Shown: piece by piece, positions 18,039 to 30,132 of the stretch
How positions within the stretch are numbered: position 1 is the first letter of the stretch
Layout of the letters: every line of letters begins with the position of its first letter
From: an uncultured Jannaschia sp.
GTDB lineage: Bacteria > Pseudomonadota > Alphaproteobacteria > Rhodobacterales > Rhodobacteraceae
Length of the DNA: 64,000 bases
Reading direction: 5' to 3'
Assembly (NCBI RefSeq): GCF_947494055.1
Contig: NZ_CANLTR010000011.1
Coordinates: 1-64,000, forward strand
Made by a program: the position numbers and the translations under genes
Notes under the pieces: generated by a model
The model's input: the letters and a program-made list of their open reading frames with translations, nothing else
What the model was told of the DNA's origin: nothing
The model's database searches: none

Positions 18039-21000
18039 CTATTCCGCCGCGCGGAGCGGCGGCACGCTTTCACGATCGGTGACGACCGCGATCGCCGGCT
18101 CCGTCGCACGCGTGTCGTCCGTTCGGCTCGACCCGTCCGCGGCCCAGAGCAGCGTCGGCACCGCGACCCTGCGGGCCTGCCGCCGCAGGAGCCAGTCCGC
18201 GCCCGACCGGCTCGCCCGGTCGAACCCAATCCGTCCCATCAGGCGGAAGGCCGCGCGCAGATAGGCAGCCAGCCAGACCCGCACGGCGAGGAGGGCCGGC
18301 GTGACGACAAGCGTCAGCACCGTCGCCACGCCGAGCCCCCAGACCACGGCGGTGGCGAGCTGAATCCACCACAGGGCCGTGGGCGATCCGATCGAGTATC
18401 CGCCCGCGGCGAAGTCGAAGCTCAGCCCGAACATCATCGGCGCCAGCCCCGCCATCGTCGTCAGCGTCGTCAACAGGACCGGTCGGATCCGGTCCTCGGC
18501 CGTGCGCGTGATCGCCTCGAGGCGGGGCATGTAGCGGGCGTATTCCTGATAGGTGTCGATCAGGACGATGTTGTTGTTCACCACGATCCCGGCCAGCGCG
18601 ACGATGCCCGTGCCGGTCATGATGATCGAGAATTGCTGATCCATGACCAGCATTCCGATCAGGACACCGGTGGTCGACAGCACGACGGCGAGAAGGACGA
18701 GGGCGGAATTGTAGAAGGAATTGAACTGCGCGAGCAGGATCACGAACATCAGCCCGAGCGCGCCGAGGAACGCATTGCCGAGGAAGGCCATGCTCTCGGC
18801 CTGCTCCTCTTGGTCGCCCGTCCATTCCCAGGCGACGCTTGCGGGCAGCAGGTCCTGCGTCTCGAGCGCCCGGGTCAGCGCGCCGATCCGTTCATCCGCC
18901 GTCACGGGCAGGATCGTGGCCCGGCCCGCCGCGACCGCCTCCGCCAGCGCCGGGGGATCGTCGGAGGCCATGATCGCGTAGGCCGTTCCGTCGGCGCCGC
19001 GCAGGGTGGCCTCCGTGGCGACCTCCTCCGTGCGGAGAATGCCCAACGGCGCGCCGTCCCCGGCCGTGGCCGCCAAAAGCCCCGGGGCCACGTCGGCCTT
19101 CACGTCGAAGAAGCGCTGCGCGTCGACCCGGTCGATCTGCGCGAGCCGGGGGACGGCGCGGCGCGTGATGAAGTTTGCGAGCGGGACCAGCCCGTCATTC
19201 GTGCGGACCTTCAGGTTGTCGAGCGTCGCGAGGAGGCGATCGGCCTCGGGCAGCCGCATGCGGATGTCGATCTCGTAGTCGGAGCTGTCGACCCGCATCG
19301 TGTCGAGGAGGATGCCGCGCGTGACGAGTTGCACCATCGCACCCACCGTCGCCACGTCGGCCCCGAAGCGGCCCGCCTTCTCCACATCGACATCCACCTC
19401 CCAGTCGATGCCGGGGAGCGGCAGCGAATCCTCGATGTCGATCAGTCCGGGCATTGCCTCGAAACGGGCGCGAATGTCCGCCGTCGCCTGCAACAGCGCA
19501 TCCCAATCGTCGCCCGTCAGGCGAAGGTGGATGGGTTTGGCCGCGCCGGGGCCGCGATCCTGTTGCGTGAGGTCGACCTTGGTGCCCGGCAGGTCCCGCA
19601 GGCGCGCCAGGAGCGTCTCGCCGATCCGGTCGCCGTCGAAGGCGGGATCGACGACGTTGCGGCGGACCGTGACCCCGAACAGCGTGAACCACGGCTCCGA
19701 GACGGTCGGCCGCTCCTCCCATCGGACCATCTCGATCTGGATCTGCCCAATCGTGTCGTTCGGTGGCCCGTTCGCCGGCCCGCCCGAGGATAGGCCCCCG
19801 TCGCCCGCGAAGGCGAAGGCGGAGTCGATGCCCGGCGTCTGCAGAACGATGCGCTCCGCCCGGCGCAGAAGCGCGTCCTTCTCCTCGAGCGACAGGTTGC
19901 CGCGGGCACGGATGAAGATGTTCGCCTGCTCCAGCTCGCTCTCGACGAAGAATTCGACCCCGGCATTGTTGCGGCCGTAATAGGCGAAGACCGAGGCGAC
20001 GGTGATCGCCACGGTGGCGATCGCGACGACCGGGCCGATCGGGTTGCCGACGATGAGGTTGATGAACCACCCGAACGGCCGACGCTGGCGGCCCGACTGG
20101 ACACGGCCCGCGCGCACCGGCCGGGCGACTGCGCCCAACGTGATCGAAACCGCGATCAGCCCGGCGACCACGGCGAAGGCGCTCAATGTGGAGATCAGGG
20201 CACCCGGCGCGGCGGTCAGATGACTTGGCAGCAAGAAATTCGGGTTCAGCGTTTGCAGGATGGCCGCCGCGAGCAGCAGCGCGGCGACGCAGGCAAGGGC
20301 GAGCCGGATCGGCAGGCCGAACATGCGTCGCAGGCCGTTCGAGGCCCGTCCGAACGCCCGCGAGATCCGCCCCGCGACACCGCCGAGCACCGGCAGGTAG
20401 ACGAGCGCCACCACGAGCGAGGCGGACAGCACGAAGATGATCGTCACCGGCAGCATGCCCATGAACTCGCCGGCGATGCCCGGCCAGAACAGCATCGGCA
20501 GGAAGGCGCAGAGCGTGGTCGCCGTCGACGAGATCACCGGCCAGAACATGCGCCGCGCCGCCTCGGTATAGGCCGACATCGGGCCGGAGCCCTCGGCGAT
20601 GCGCTTGTCGGCGTATTCGACGACGACGATCGCGCCGTCCACCAGCATTCCCACGGCGAGGATCAGTCCGAACATGACGATGTTTGAGATGGTGATTCCG
20701 ACGACCGCCATGATCGCGAAGCTGAGCAGGAACGAGGTCGGGATCGCGAAACCCACCAGCAGTGCCGACCGGGTTCCCAGCGTCCCGAGAACCACAACCA
20801 TGACGAGCGCGATGGCGGTCAGAACCGATCCTTCGAGTTGCTGCACCATCGACTCGACCGTCTTTGACTGGTCGAGCGTGACGGTGACGTCCACGGCCTG
20901 CCGCAGCTCCTCGGGCCAGGTGGCCGTCTCGGCGGCGATCTCCTCGCGGACCTCGGCGGCGGTGTCGATGATGTTGAAGCCCTTCCGCTTGACGACCTGG

Positions 21001-21842
21001 AGCGCCACGGTCGTCTCGCCGTTGTAGCGGGCCGTGCCCTCTCGGTCCTGATAGGTCAGGTTCACCTGCGCGAGGTCGCCCAGCGTGATGACGCGGTCGC
21101 CATCGGTCTTGACCGGCAGGGCGTAGACGTCGGCGGGGGTCTCGAAGCTGCCCGGGATCTTGACGGGGAACGCGCCCGAGGCGGTCTCCACCGAGCCGGT
21201 CGCGACGAGCAGGTTGTTGTTCGTGACCACCTGCACGAGTTCGCCCGCCGTCACGTTGTAGGCCTCGAGCGCCAGCGGGTCGATCAGGACTTCCAGCATC
21301 TCGTCGCGATGCCCGGCGAGTCCGGCCTCGAGGATCGGCGGCATCGCCTCGAGCCGGTCCTGCAGGTCTTCGGCCAGCCGGAGCAGCGTGCGCTCCGGCG
21401 CCAAGCCCGAGAGCGAGACGATCAGGATCGGAAACTCGGAGAAGTTGATCTCGTTGATCGTGTACTGCTCGGCCCCGTCGGGGAACTCGGCCTCGGCCTG
21501 TCCCATCTTGTCGCGCACGTCGGCGATGGTGGCGTTCTTGTCCCAGCCGAACTCGAATTCGAGCGCGAGCCCGGCATAGCCTTCCGACGCCGTGGCCAGC
21601 ATCGTCTCGAGCCCGTCGATCTCCTTGAGGCGGGTCTCCATCGGCTTGAGGAGCAGCTTCTCGGAATCCATCGAGGAGATGCCGGGGAACGGCACGGAGA
21701 TGAAGAGGCCCGGAATGTCGATATCCGGCTCGCCCTCCTTCGGCAGCGTCCAGTAGGCGAACCCGCCGGCGAGGATGGACAGCGCGACGAAGGCCAGCAC
21801 CATGCGGGCCCGGCCGGCGGCCCAGTCGACGATCCCGATCAT
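18039..21842 (-). CDS. RND-family efflux permease (AcrB/HAE1-like)
   Basis: A 1267-residue inner-membrane pump, longer than AcrB (about 1050). Seen: an N-terminal TM segment, the porter repeats, the TM4 block with acidic residues for proton transfer (AVGMLVDGAIVVVEYADKR), and a second-half counterpart (IVVNNNIVLIDTYQEY). Between TM6 and TM7 (about residues 495-595) there is an unusual stretch with two further hydrophobic segments (LALACVAALLLAAAILQTL and ISTLSAFAVVAGLIAVSITL). ATG 21842 overlaps the stop of the fusion-protein gene by 4 bp. No TolC-like gene is adjacent. Substrate unknown. Confidence 0.9.
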   Translation of the reverse strand: MIGIVDWAAGRARMVLAFVALSILAGGFAYWTLPKEGEPDIDIPGLFISVPFPGISSMDSEKLLLKPMETRLKEIDGLETMLATASEGYAGLALEFEFGWDKNATIADVRDKMGQAEAEFPDGAEQYTINEINFSEFPILIVSLSGLAPERTLLRLAEDLQDRLEAMPPILEAGLAGHRDEMLEVLIDPLALEAYNVTAGELVQVVTNNNLLVATGSVETASGAFPVKIPGSFETPADVYALPVKTDGDRVITLGDLAQVNLTYQDREGTARYNGETTVALQVVKRKGFNIIDTAAEVREEIAAETATWPEELRQAVDVTVTLDQSKTVESMVQQLEGSVLTAIALVMVVVLGTLGTRSALLVGFAIPTSFLLSFAIMAVVGITISNIVMFGLILAVGMLVDGAIVVVEYADKRIAEGSGPMSAYTEAARRMFWPVISSTATTLCAFLPMLFWPGIAGEFMGMLPVTIIFVLSASLVVALVYLPVLGGVAGRISRAFGRASNGLRRMFGLPIRLALACVAALLLAAAILQTLNPNFLLPSHLTAAPGALISTLSAFAVVAGLIAVSITLGAVARPVRAGRVQSGRQRRPFGWFINLIVGNPIGPVVAIATVAITVASVFAYYGRNNAGVEFFVESELEQANIFIRARGNLSLEEKDALLRRAERIVLQTPGIDSAFAFAGDGGLSSGGPANGPPNDTIGQIQIEMVRWEERPTVSEPWFTLFGVTVRRNVVDPAFDGDRIGETLLARLRDLPGTKVDLTQQDRGPGAAKPIHLRLTGDDWDALLQATADIRARFEAMPGLIDIEDSLPLPGIDWEVDVDVEKAGRFGADVATVGAMVQLVTRGILLDTMRVDSSDYEIDIRMRLPEADRLLATLDNLKVRTNDGLVPLANFITRRAVPRLAQIDRVDAQRFFDVKADVAPGLLAATAGDGAPLGILRTEEVATEATLRGADGTAYAIMASDDPPALAEAVAAGRATILPVTADERIGALTRALETQDLLPASVAWEWTGDQEEQAESMAFLGNAFLGALGLMFVILLAQFNSFYNSALVLLAVVLSTTGVLIGMLVMDQQFSIIMTGTGIVALAGIVVNNNIVLIDTYQEYARYMPRLEAITRTAEDRIRPVLLTTLTTMAGLAPMMFGLSFDFAAGGYSIGSPTALWWIQLATAVVWGLGVATVLTLVVTPALLAVRVWLAAYLRAAFRLMGRIGFDRASRSGADWLLRRQARRVAVPTLLWAADGSSRTDDTRATEPAIAVVTDRESVPPLRAAE

Positions 21843-23134
21843 TGCGCGTCCTGCGCGAAGCTCACCCGGACGGGCACGCCGTCGGTGACGTATTCCTGTC
21901 CCACGGTGATGATCTCGACCTGCTCGGGCAGTCCGGCGAGCAGCACGCCCTCCACCGTGTCGCGGACGAGCGAGACTTCGGCGAAGCCGGCCCGGTCGTC
22001 CTCGACGATCCGCACGCCGAGACGCCCCTGATCGTCGAGCGTCATGGCGGAGGCGGGGACGAGATGCGCGATCGTCGGTGGCGTCTCGATCACGATCTCG
22101 GCGGTCTGGCCGTCCCGGATGGCGAGGTCGCCGTTCGGAACGGTCACCTCGACCCGGAAGGTTCGGGTCAACTCGTCGGCGGAGCGGCTCAGGAACGTCA
22201 CCTGGCCCTCGGCCGTGCCACCGGACGCCAGACGCGCCCGGGCCGGCGCGCCGGGCTCGACACGGTCCACCTGCGCCTCGGGCAGGAAGCCCACGAGCTT
22301 CATCGGGTCGAGCTGTACGATGTCGGCGCAGGGCGAGCCCGGTTGCAGCAGCGTGCCGATCTCGGCGGTATCGCTTTCCAGAAGTCCGGCAAAGGGCGCC
22401 TCGATCGTCAGCTTCTCGATATCCAGCCGCGCCCGCTCCACCGCGGCCTCCGCCGCCTGCACGCCGGCCCGCGCCGATTCGATGCCGGCCCGCACCGTCT
22501 CGCGCCCCGTCGAGGTCGCGGTCACCCCGGCCTCGGCGGCCCGCAGGGCGGCCTGCGCGTTGGCGAGGCTCGTCTCGGAGGAGAAACCGCGTTCGGACAG
22601 GCGGCTCGCTGCGTTCTGGTTGAGCCGCGCCTCCTCCAGCCGCGCCTGCGCCTCCGCGATCCGGGCCTCGGTTTCGGGCAGCCGCGCCTCCGCTTCGGGA
22701 ACGCGCGCCCGGGCTTCGGCGAGCCGCGCTTCCGCCTCCGACAAGGTCGCGCCGCGCGAACCCGGGTCGAGCTCGCATAGGACCTGACCGGCCTCGACGA
22801 AGGCTCCCTTTCGCAGCGGCTCGGAAAGGACGGCGCCGGTCGTCTCCGACATCACGGTGACCTCGCGCGCGGCCTGCGACTGTCCACGGACGAGAACGCC
22901 GTCCGGAACCTCCCGCGCCCGCGAGCGTATCGCGACGACACGGACCGGCTCCGCCGAGGCCGCGTCGGCTTCGACGATGGGAGCGGGGCGCCGGCCGGCA
23001 TTCGTATCTGCAGCGACCGGCGGGGAATCACCGGTCATGCCGTAGGCGAGGCCGAGCAGCGCGTCGCGTTGCAGGACCACGGCATAAAGGGCCACGCAGA
23101 CGAGGATGGCGGTGATCAGGGGGAACAGGCGCAT
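21839..23134 (-). CDS. RND efflux membrane fusion protein (HlyD/AcrA-like)
   Basis: A 431-residue periplasmic adaptor: N-terminal membrane anchor (about 3-20), a lipoyl-type half (VMSETTGAVLSEPLRKGAFV), a long alpha-hairpin rich in repeated EAEARLPETEAR-type heptads, the second lipoyl half (IEAPFAGLLESDTAEIGTLL) and beta-barrel domains. ATG 23134 is preferred over the in-frame ATG 23206 because it directly precedes the membrane anchor and has AAGGG upstream; 23206 has none. It forms a two-gene operon with the permease. The heptad repeats explain a very repetitive DNA stretch at about 22,600-22,750. Confidence 0.9.
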   Translation of the reverse strand: MRLFPLITAILVCVALYAVVLQRDALLGLAYGMTGDSPPVAADTNAGRRPAPIVEADAASAEPVRVVAIRSRAREVPDGVLVRGQSQAAREVTVMSETTGAVLSEPLRKGAFVEAGQVLCELDPGSRGATLSEAEARLAEARARVPEAEARLPETEARIAEAQARLEEARLNQNAASRLSERGFSSETSLANAQAALRAAEAGVTATSTGRETVRAGIESARAGVQAAEAAVERARLDIEKLTIEAPFAGLLESDTAEIGTLLQPGSPCADIVQLDPMKLVGFLPEAQVDRVEPGAPARARLASGGTAEGQVTFLSRSADELTRTFRVEVTVPNGDLAIRDGQTAEIVIETPPTIAHLVPASAMTLDDQGRLGVRIVEDDRAGFAEVSLVRDTVEGVLLAGLPEQVEIITVGQEYVTDGVPVRVSFAQDAQ

Positions 23135-23318
23135 CAAGAGCCCTTCTAGCAGGCTTCTCGGTCGATCCGCACGAACCTGTCTCGAACGTTGCGCCGACCG
23201 AAACATCTTAGCAACGCGACAGCAAAAGACAAGCTGCGTGGTCCCGACGCTATTCCGGGTTGGCGCATCTGGCGGCCTGCGCTAGAAGCGCCAACGCGAG
23301 CGACGAGGATCAGTGGCG

Positions 23319-23984
23319 ATGTCCAACCCGGAAAGCTTCATCGACGAGGTCACCGAGGAGGTGCGCCGCGACCGCCTCTACGGGACGATGCGTCGCTGGG
23401 GCTGGCTTGCCATCCTGATCGTGATCCTGCTCGTCGGTGGCGCGGCCTTCGCCGAATGGCGTCGTGCCCAGGCCCAGGCGCGGGCCCAGGCTTTCGGGAG
23501 CGCCGTGCTCGATGCGCTGGACGGCGAGGATCTGACGGCAAGGCGCGCGGCACTGGGCGAGGTCGCGCCGGCGGACGATGGGCAGGCGGCAATCCTCGCC
23601 CTTCTGCGCGCGACGGCGGCATTGAACGCGACGGAGGGCGGGGCCGACGACGCGGCGGCGCGGGCACATCTTCTCGAGGTCTCGGAGATGGCGGACGTGC
23701 CGGCGGCCTATCGCGACCTTGCTCTGCTCAAGCTCATGCTGGTCGACGGGACGGGCGAGGCGTCGCAGGATGCCGCGATCCTCGAGGCGCTGGCCGCGCC
23801 CGGTGCGCCCTATCGTCCGATGGCGGTGGAGCTGCAGGCGCTGATGGCGCTCGAGGCGGGCGACGAGGCGACCGCGCTGACGTTGCTGCGGGCCCTGACC
23901 GAGGACGCGGAGGCGACGGAGCCCCTGCGCCGCCGTGCCACGCAACTGATCGTCGCGCTGGGCGCGACGCCGGAGCCGGCGTGA
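23319..23984 (+). CDS. YfgM-like membrane-anchored tetratricopeptide protein
   Basis: A 221-residue protein with a cytosolic N-terminus, one TM helix (about 28-46) and a periplasmic helical TPR-like domain. Length and layout match the YfgM/TPR_21 family, which in E. coli interacts with the SecYEG-associated chaperone PpiD. It precedes bamB and der exactly as in E. coli (yfgM-bamB-der). ATG 23319 is chosen since GAGGA is 9 nt upstream; GTG 23313 would be too close. Confidence 0.85.
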   Translation: MSNPESFIDEVTEEVRRDRLYGTMRRWGWLAILIVILLVGGAAFAEWRRAQAQARAQAFGSAVLDALDGEDLTARRAALGEVAPADDGQAAILALLRATAALNATEGGADDAAARAHLLEVSEMADVPAAYRDLALLKLMLVDGTGEASQDAAILEALAAPGAPYRPMAVELQALMALEAGDEATALTLLRALTEDAEATEPLRRRATQLIVALGATPEPA

Positions 23985-24045
23985 CGCGCGGGCGACGCCG
24001 GATCCGAACGGGATCGCAGGGACGGCACGAGCCGGGTTCGCCGAC

Positions 24046-25371
24046 ATGAGAGCGTTCGCCTGCACTCTCCTGTGCGCCTGTCTCGTGCTCGCGGGTTGCG
24101 GCGACGACGAGGCGATCCTGCCAGGCGAGCGGCTTCCCGTGCGCGCGGGCGGTCTCGACGGACTCGGTGTCGTCGCCGCGGCGTCTGACACCGCCGGCGG
24201 AGCCGTTTCGGCACTCGCCTTGCCGGCGCCGCGGACGCTCGCCGACTGGCCGATGCGCGTCGGCAACCTGCGCAACGACCCGGATCATGCGACGCTGTCG
24301 CCCGCGCCGCGCCGCATCTGGTCGAGCGATATCGGCGCCGGCGATACCCGCCGGCAGCGCCTGACCACGGACCCGGTCTCCGACGGCGCGCGCATCTTCA
24401 CGCTCGACGCGAAGGCCGGTGTCGCGGCCACGTCGGTCTCGGGGTCGCGGCTCTGGTCGCGCGACCTCGTCCCCCCCCTCGAACGCGCGGATGACGCGTC
24501 GGGCGGCGGTCTCGCCGTGGTCGACGGCACGCTGTACGTCACGACGGGTTTCGGCGAGTTGCACGCGCTCGATCCCGCGACGGGGCGGACCCGCTGGGTG
24601 CAGCGTCTCGACGCGCCGATCACCACGCCGAAGGTCGCGGGCGGCCTTGTCTACGTCGTCAGCCGCGACAACCGCGCCTGGGCGCTCGATGCGAGCGACG
24701 GGCGCATCCGCTGGGAGCTTCCGGCCGCGCCTGCGCCGTCGGTCATGGCGACCTCGCCGGCGCCGGCGGTAACCGACCGGTCCGTGATCCTGCCCTTCGG
24801 GTCGGGCGAGATCGTGAACGCCCTGCGCGAGAGCGGCACCCGCCTCTGGGGCGCGAATGTCGGCGGCGCGCGCCGCGGCGTGGCCTACAACACGGTCGGC
24901 GACATCACCGGCGATCCGCTCGTCGCTGTCGGAACGATCTATGCGGGCACCTCGGCGGGCCGGATGATTGCGCTTTCCGAGGCTTCGGGCGAACGGCTCT
25001 GGACGGCGGGCGAGGGGGCCATGTCCCCTTTAGTCCTTGCCGGCGGATCGCTCTTCGCGGTGACGGACCGGGCGCAGCTTCTGCGGATGGACGCCGTCAC
25101 CGGTGCGGTGATCTGGCGGACGGACCTTCCGCTCTACCGCACAGCTAGGCTGAAACGGCGGCAAGGGATGTACGCGCATTTCGGACCCGTGCTCGCCGGC
25201 GGGCGGCTCTGGATCGCCTCCTCCGACGGGGCGCTTCGCGGCTTCGATCCGGTGACGGGCGCGCTGGCGAACAGCATCGAACTGCCCGACGGCGCCGCCT
25301 CGCGGCCGATCGCGTTCGGGAATGCCCTCTACGTCGTGGACCGCTCCGGGACGCTTCACGCTTTCCGTTGA
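24046..25371 (+). CDS. bamB: Outer-membrane assembly lipoprotein BamB-like (PQQ-type beta-propeller)
   Basis: A 441-residue lipoprotein: signal peptide ending in LAGC with the lipidated Cys at position 18, then a beta-propeller of about eight blades. Repeated blade motifs such as LDPATGRTRWVQRL, LDASDGRIRWELP and LSEASGERLWTAG are the PQQ-like W-motifs. BamB helps the BAM complex fold outer-membrane proteins. It is longer than E. coli BamB (392) owing to an N-terminal linker. It lies between yfgM and der, supporting the assignment. Confidence 0.88.
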   Translation: MRAFACTLLCACLVLAGCGDDEAILPGERLPVRAGGLDGLGVVAAASDTAGGAVSALALPAPRTLADWPMRVGNLRNDPDHATLSPAPRRIWSSDIGAGDTRRQRLTTDPVSDGARIFTLDAKAGVAATSVSGSRLWSRDLVPPLERADDASGGGLAVVDGTLYVTTGFGELHALDPATGRTRWVQRLDAPITTPKVAGGLVYVVSRDNRAWALDASDGRIRWELPAAPAPSVMATSPAPAVTDRSVILPFGSGEIVNALRESGTRLWGANVGGARRGVAYNTVGDITGDPLVAVGTIYAGTSAGRMIALSEASGERLWTAGEGAMSPLVLAGGSLFAVTDRAQLLRMDAVTGAVIWRTDLPLYRTARLKRRQGMYAHFGPVLAGGRLWIASSDGALRGFDPVTGALANSIELPDGAASRPIAFGNALYVVDRSGTLHAFR

Positions 25372-25416
25372 GGGCCGGATGCGTTAGGCGCCGCCTCTGA
25401 GTTCCGGAGCGCGTCC

Positions 25417-26871
25417 ATGTTCACCCTTGCCATCGTCGGCCGACCCAATGTCGGCAAGTCCACCCTGTTCAACCGTCTCGTCGGTCGCCGCCTGGCGCTC
25501 GTCGATAATCAGCCGGGGGTGACGCGCGATCTGCGCGAGGGGTCGGCGCGGCTGGGCGATCTGCGCTTCACGGTGATCGACACGGCCGGGCTCGAGGAGG
25601 CGACAGACGACAGTCTGCAGGGCCGGATGCGCCGCCTGACGGAGCGGGCGGTGGACATGGCCGACGCCGCGCTCTTCGTCGTCGATGCCCGCACGGGCAT
25701 CACGCCCGCCGACGAGGTCTTCGCCGACATCCTGCGCCGCAAGGGCCATCCGGTGCTGCTCGCCGCCAACAAGGCCGAAGGGCGGCAGGGCGAGGCCGGG
25801 ATGTTCGAGGCGTTCTCCCTCGGGCTGGGCGAGCCCGTCGGCATCTCGGCCGAGCATGGCGAAGGCATGGCCGATCTCGCGGCAATGCTGCGCCCGTTGA
25901 TCGCCGAGAAGGACGTGGCGCCTGCCGAGGAGGCCGAGGCCGATATCGACCTAGAGGAAGACGACGAAGGCGAGGAGGCCGACTGGGCACCGACCGAGAA
26001 GCGTCCGCTCAAGATCGCCGTCGTCGGGCGACCGAACGCAGGCAAGTCCACGCTCATCAACCGGATCATCGGCGAGGAGCGCCTGCTGACCGGACCGGAG
26101 GCGGGGATCACGCGCGACTCGATCTCGCTGAACTTCGACTGGGAGGGGGTGCCGACGCGCCTCTTCGACACGGCCGGGATGCGCAAGCGTGCCAAGGTCG
26201 TCGAGAAGCTGGAGAAGCTGTCGGTCTCCGACGGCCTCCGCGCGGTCAAGTTCGCCGAGGTGGTCGTCGTCCTCCTCGACGCGGAGATCCCGTTCGAGAC
26301 GCAGGATCTGCGGATCGCCGACCTTGCCGAGCGCGAGGGTCGGGCGGTCGTCGTCGCGGTGAACAAGTGGGACCTAGAGGAGCACCGGCAGGAAAAGCTC
26401 GCGCATCTGAAGGAGCAGTTCGAGCGGTTGCTGCCACAGCTTCGCGGCGCGCCGCTCGTGACGGTCAGCGCACGGACGGGGCGGGGGCTCGATCGGCTCC
26501 ACGCCGCCATCGTCAAGGCACACGAGACGTGGAACCGGCGCGTTCCGACGGCCGCGCTCAATCGCTGGCTGACCGGCATGCTGGAGCAGCATCCGCCGCC
26601 CGCACCGCAGGGACGCCGCATCAAGCTGCGCTACATGACGCAGGTGAAGACGCGGCCGCCGGGCTTCGTCGTGATGTGCTCGCATCCCGAGGCCATCCCG
26701 GAAAGCTACACGCGTTATCTCGTGAACGGTCTGCGGCTCGACTTCGACATGCCGGGCACGCCGATCCGACTGCATCTGCGCGGGCAGAGCGACTCGAACC
26801 CATACAAGGGCCGCAAGCGGGCCGAGCCATCGCGCCTGCGCAAGCACACGCACGGGCGCCGCGCCGATTGA
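25417..26871 (+). CDS. der: Ribosome-assembly GTPase Der (EngA)
   Basis: A 484-residue double GTPase needed for 50S maturation. G domain 1: Walker [23 protein letters not shown] domain 2 (from about 200): [26 protein letters not shown]. An acidic linker (about 170-190, [12 protein letters not shown]) joins them, and a C-terminal KH-like domain follows (ending [10 protein letters not shown]). NKAEG in place of the usual NKxD in the first G4 motif is a variation shared with related alphaproteobacteria, as far as I recall. It converges on grx with a strong hairpin between. Confidence 0.96.
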   Translation: MFTLAIVGRPNVGKSTLFNRLVGRRLALVDNQPGVTRDLREGSARLGDLRFTVIDTAGLEEATDDSLQGRMRRLTERAVDMADAALFVVDARTGITPADEVFADILRRKGHPVLLAANKAEGRQGEAGMFEAFSLGLGEPVGISAEHGEGMADLAAMLRPLIAEKDVAPAEEAEADIDLEEDDEGEEADWAPTEKRPLKIAVVGRPNAGKSTLINRIIGEERLLTGPEAGITRDSISLNFDWEGVPTRLFDTAGMRKRAKVVEKLEKLSVSDGLRAVKFAEVVVVLLDAEIPFETQDLRIADLAEREGRAVVVAVNKWDLEEHRQEKLAHLKEQFERLLPQLRGAPLVTVSARTGRGLDRLHAAIVKAHETWNRRVPTAALNRWLTGMLEQHPPPAPQGRRIKLRYMTQVKTRPPGFVVMCSHPEAIPESYTRYLVNGLRLDFDMPGTPIRLHLRGQSDSNPYKGRKRAEPSRLRKHTHGRRAD

Positions 26872-26875
26872 GGCG

Positions 26876-26900
26876 GCAGGCGGCCCGTGGGGCCGCCTGC
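26876..26900. terminator. Bidirectional hairpin between der and the glutaredoxin gene
   Basis: GCAGGCGGCC (26876-26885) and GGCCGCCTGC (26891-26900) form a perfect 10-bp stem with a 5-base loop, placed between two convergent genes. Few T residues follow on either side, so it may work as a structure-only or Rho-aided terminator. Confidence 0.65.
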
Positions 26901-26907
26901 TATGGAA

Positions 26908-27270
26908 TCAGCCGTTCGCTTCGCGGATCTTCTCGGCGGCGTCCTTGTCGTAGGCCACGCCGTTCTGTTCCAGCATCGTGTCGAGTTCGCCCGAGAGGGT
27001 CATTTCCACGATGATGTCGCAGCCGCCGACGAACTCGCCCTTCACGTAGAGCTGCGGGATCGTCGGCCAGTCCGAGTAATCCTTGATGCCCTGCCGGATC
27101 TCCGCGTCCTCGAGCACGTTCACGTCCGAGTAGTCCACGGCCATGTAGTTCAGCACGCCGGCCACCTTGGAGGAGAAGCCGCATTGCGGCATCGCCTTGG
27201 TGCCCTTCATGAACAGGACCACGTCCTTGGCCTTCACCATCTCGTCGATCGTCGTCTTGGTATCGGTCAT
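26908..27270 (-). CDS. grxD: Monothiol CGFS glutaredoxin (Grx4/GrxD type)
   Basis: A 120-residue glutaredoxin with the single-cysteine CGFS motif at C30, which binds a bridging [2Fe-2S] cluster with glutathione. [19 protein letters not shown] is the conserved glutathione-binding region. In known systems CGFS glutaredoxins pair with BolA proteins in iron-sulphur traffic and iron sensing, and here bolA lies two genes upstream on the same strand. ATG 27270 is the family start. Confidence 0.95.
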   Translation of the reverse strand: MTDTKTTIDEMVKAKDVVLFMKGTKAMPQCGFSSKVAGVLNYMAVDYSDVNVLEDAEIRQGIKDYSDWPTIPQLYVKGEFVGGCDIIVEMTLSGELDTMLEQNGVAYDKDAAEKIREANG

Positions 27271-27274
27271 CGCT

Positions 27275-27538
27275 TCAGCTCCTGTGTTTGCCGCGCCGTC
27301 CGGGGACGAAGGCGCGCGCGTATTCCTGGGGGTCCTTCGGAACGCGGGTGACGGACTGGTTGCCGCCGCCCACGCCCGAGAAGTAGTCGCTCTCGATCTC
27401 GGTATATCCCTCGCCGGGCGCGACGCCACGGGGGCGGCCGCCATCGTCCCGACGGGCCTCGGCGCGCAGCACCCAGATCGCCCGCCCCACCAGAAGCAGG
27501 ACGATGAAAAGCGCCAGATATGCCGAGAGCGTCGTCAA
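27275..27538 (-). CDS. Small single-pass membrane protein of unknown function (between bolA and grxD)
   Basis: An 87-residue protein with one N-terminal TM helix (about 5-23, [19 protein letters not shown]) and a hydrophilic tail with [20 protein letters not shown] recognise no domain. Its start overlaps the bolA stop by 4 bp and it ends 4 bp before grxD, so the three are cotranscribed. Its constant company suggests a link to Fe-S or envelope iron handling, but that is inference. Confidence 0.7.
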   Translation of the reverse strand: MTTLSAYLALFIVLLLVGRAIWVLRAEARRDDGGRPRGVAPGEGYTEIESDYFSGVGGGNQSVTRVPKDPQEYARAFVPGRRGKHRS

Positions 27539-27777
27539 TCGGGCGCCCGGGTCGTCAGGGCCAGGGCGTGCAATTCGCCCGAGGGACCGTCCATCCGGCC
27601 CTTCAGGGCCGCATAGACCTCTCGTTGTTGCGCCACGCGCGATTTGCCTTTGAAGGAGGCGTCCACGACCTCGGCGGCGTAGTGGTTGCCGTCGCCCGCA
27701 AGGTCGGTGATCGTGATCTTCGCCTCCGGAAAGCTCTCGCGGAGGAGCGCCTCGATGTCGTGCGCCTGCATCGCCAT
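27535..27777 (-). CDS. bolA: BolA-family protein
   Basis: An 80-residue BolA/IbaG-type protein with the class II KH-like fold: IEALLRESFPEAKITITDLAGDGNHYAAEVVDASFKGKSRVAQQREVYAAL. His in GDGNHY and the conserved FKGKSRVAQ segment fit a partner of CGFS glutaredoxins. AAAGGA lies upstream of ATG 27777; MQAHD (two codons later) is an alternative start. purL lies 81 bp upstream on the same strand. Confidence 0.92.
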   Translation of the reverse strand: MAMQAHDIEALLRESFPEAKITITDLAGDGNHYAAEVVDASFKGKSRVAQQREVYAALKGRMDGPSGELHALALTTRAPD

Positions 27778-27858
27778 AATCGGTCCTTTCCCCGTTTGCC
27801 TCTAGCTAGGCAGGCCAAGTCGCCGGGGCAAGCCGGTCGCGGTCCGACATGCCCGCGA

Positions 27859-30033
<2,175 letters not shown>

Positions 30034-30132
30034 GGGCGAACTCCGGGCGATTGCGCAGGCTGTCTAGCGGAGCGGGCCGGCGGGGGAAAGACGCGCCCCG
30101 GATCCGGCGTGGCCCGGATGCACGCGGCACGG

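Noticed and set aside
22590-22760. Repetitive DNA resembling a tandem repeat
   Set aside because: It is the codon-level image of EAEARLPETEAR-type heptads in the coiled-coil hairpin of the membrane fusion protein, not an independent repeat.
18039-22778. Single 1579-codon frame covering the RND gene and beyond
   Set aside because: Codons above 21,842 lie opposite the fusion-protein gene in another frame and read as low-complexity Arg/Gly sequence. The RND protein starts at MIGIVDWAAG (21,842).
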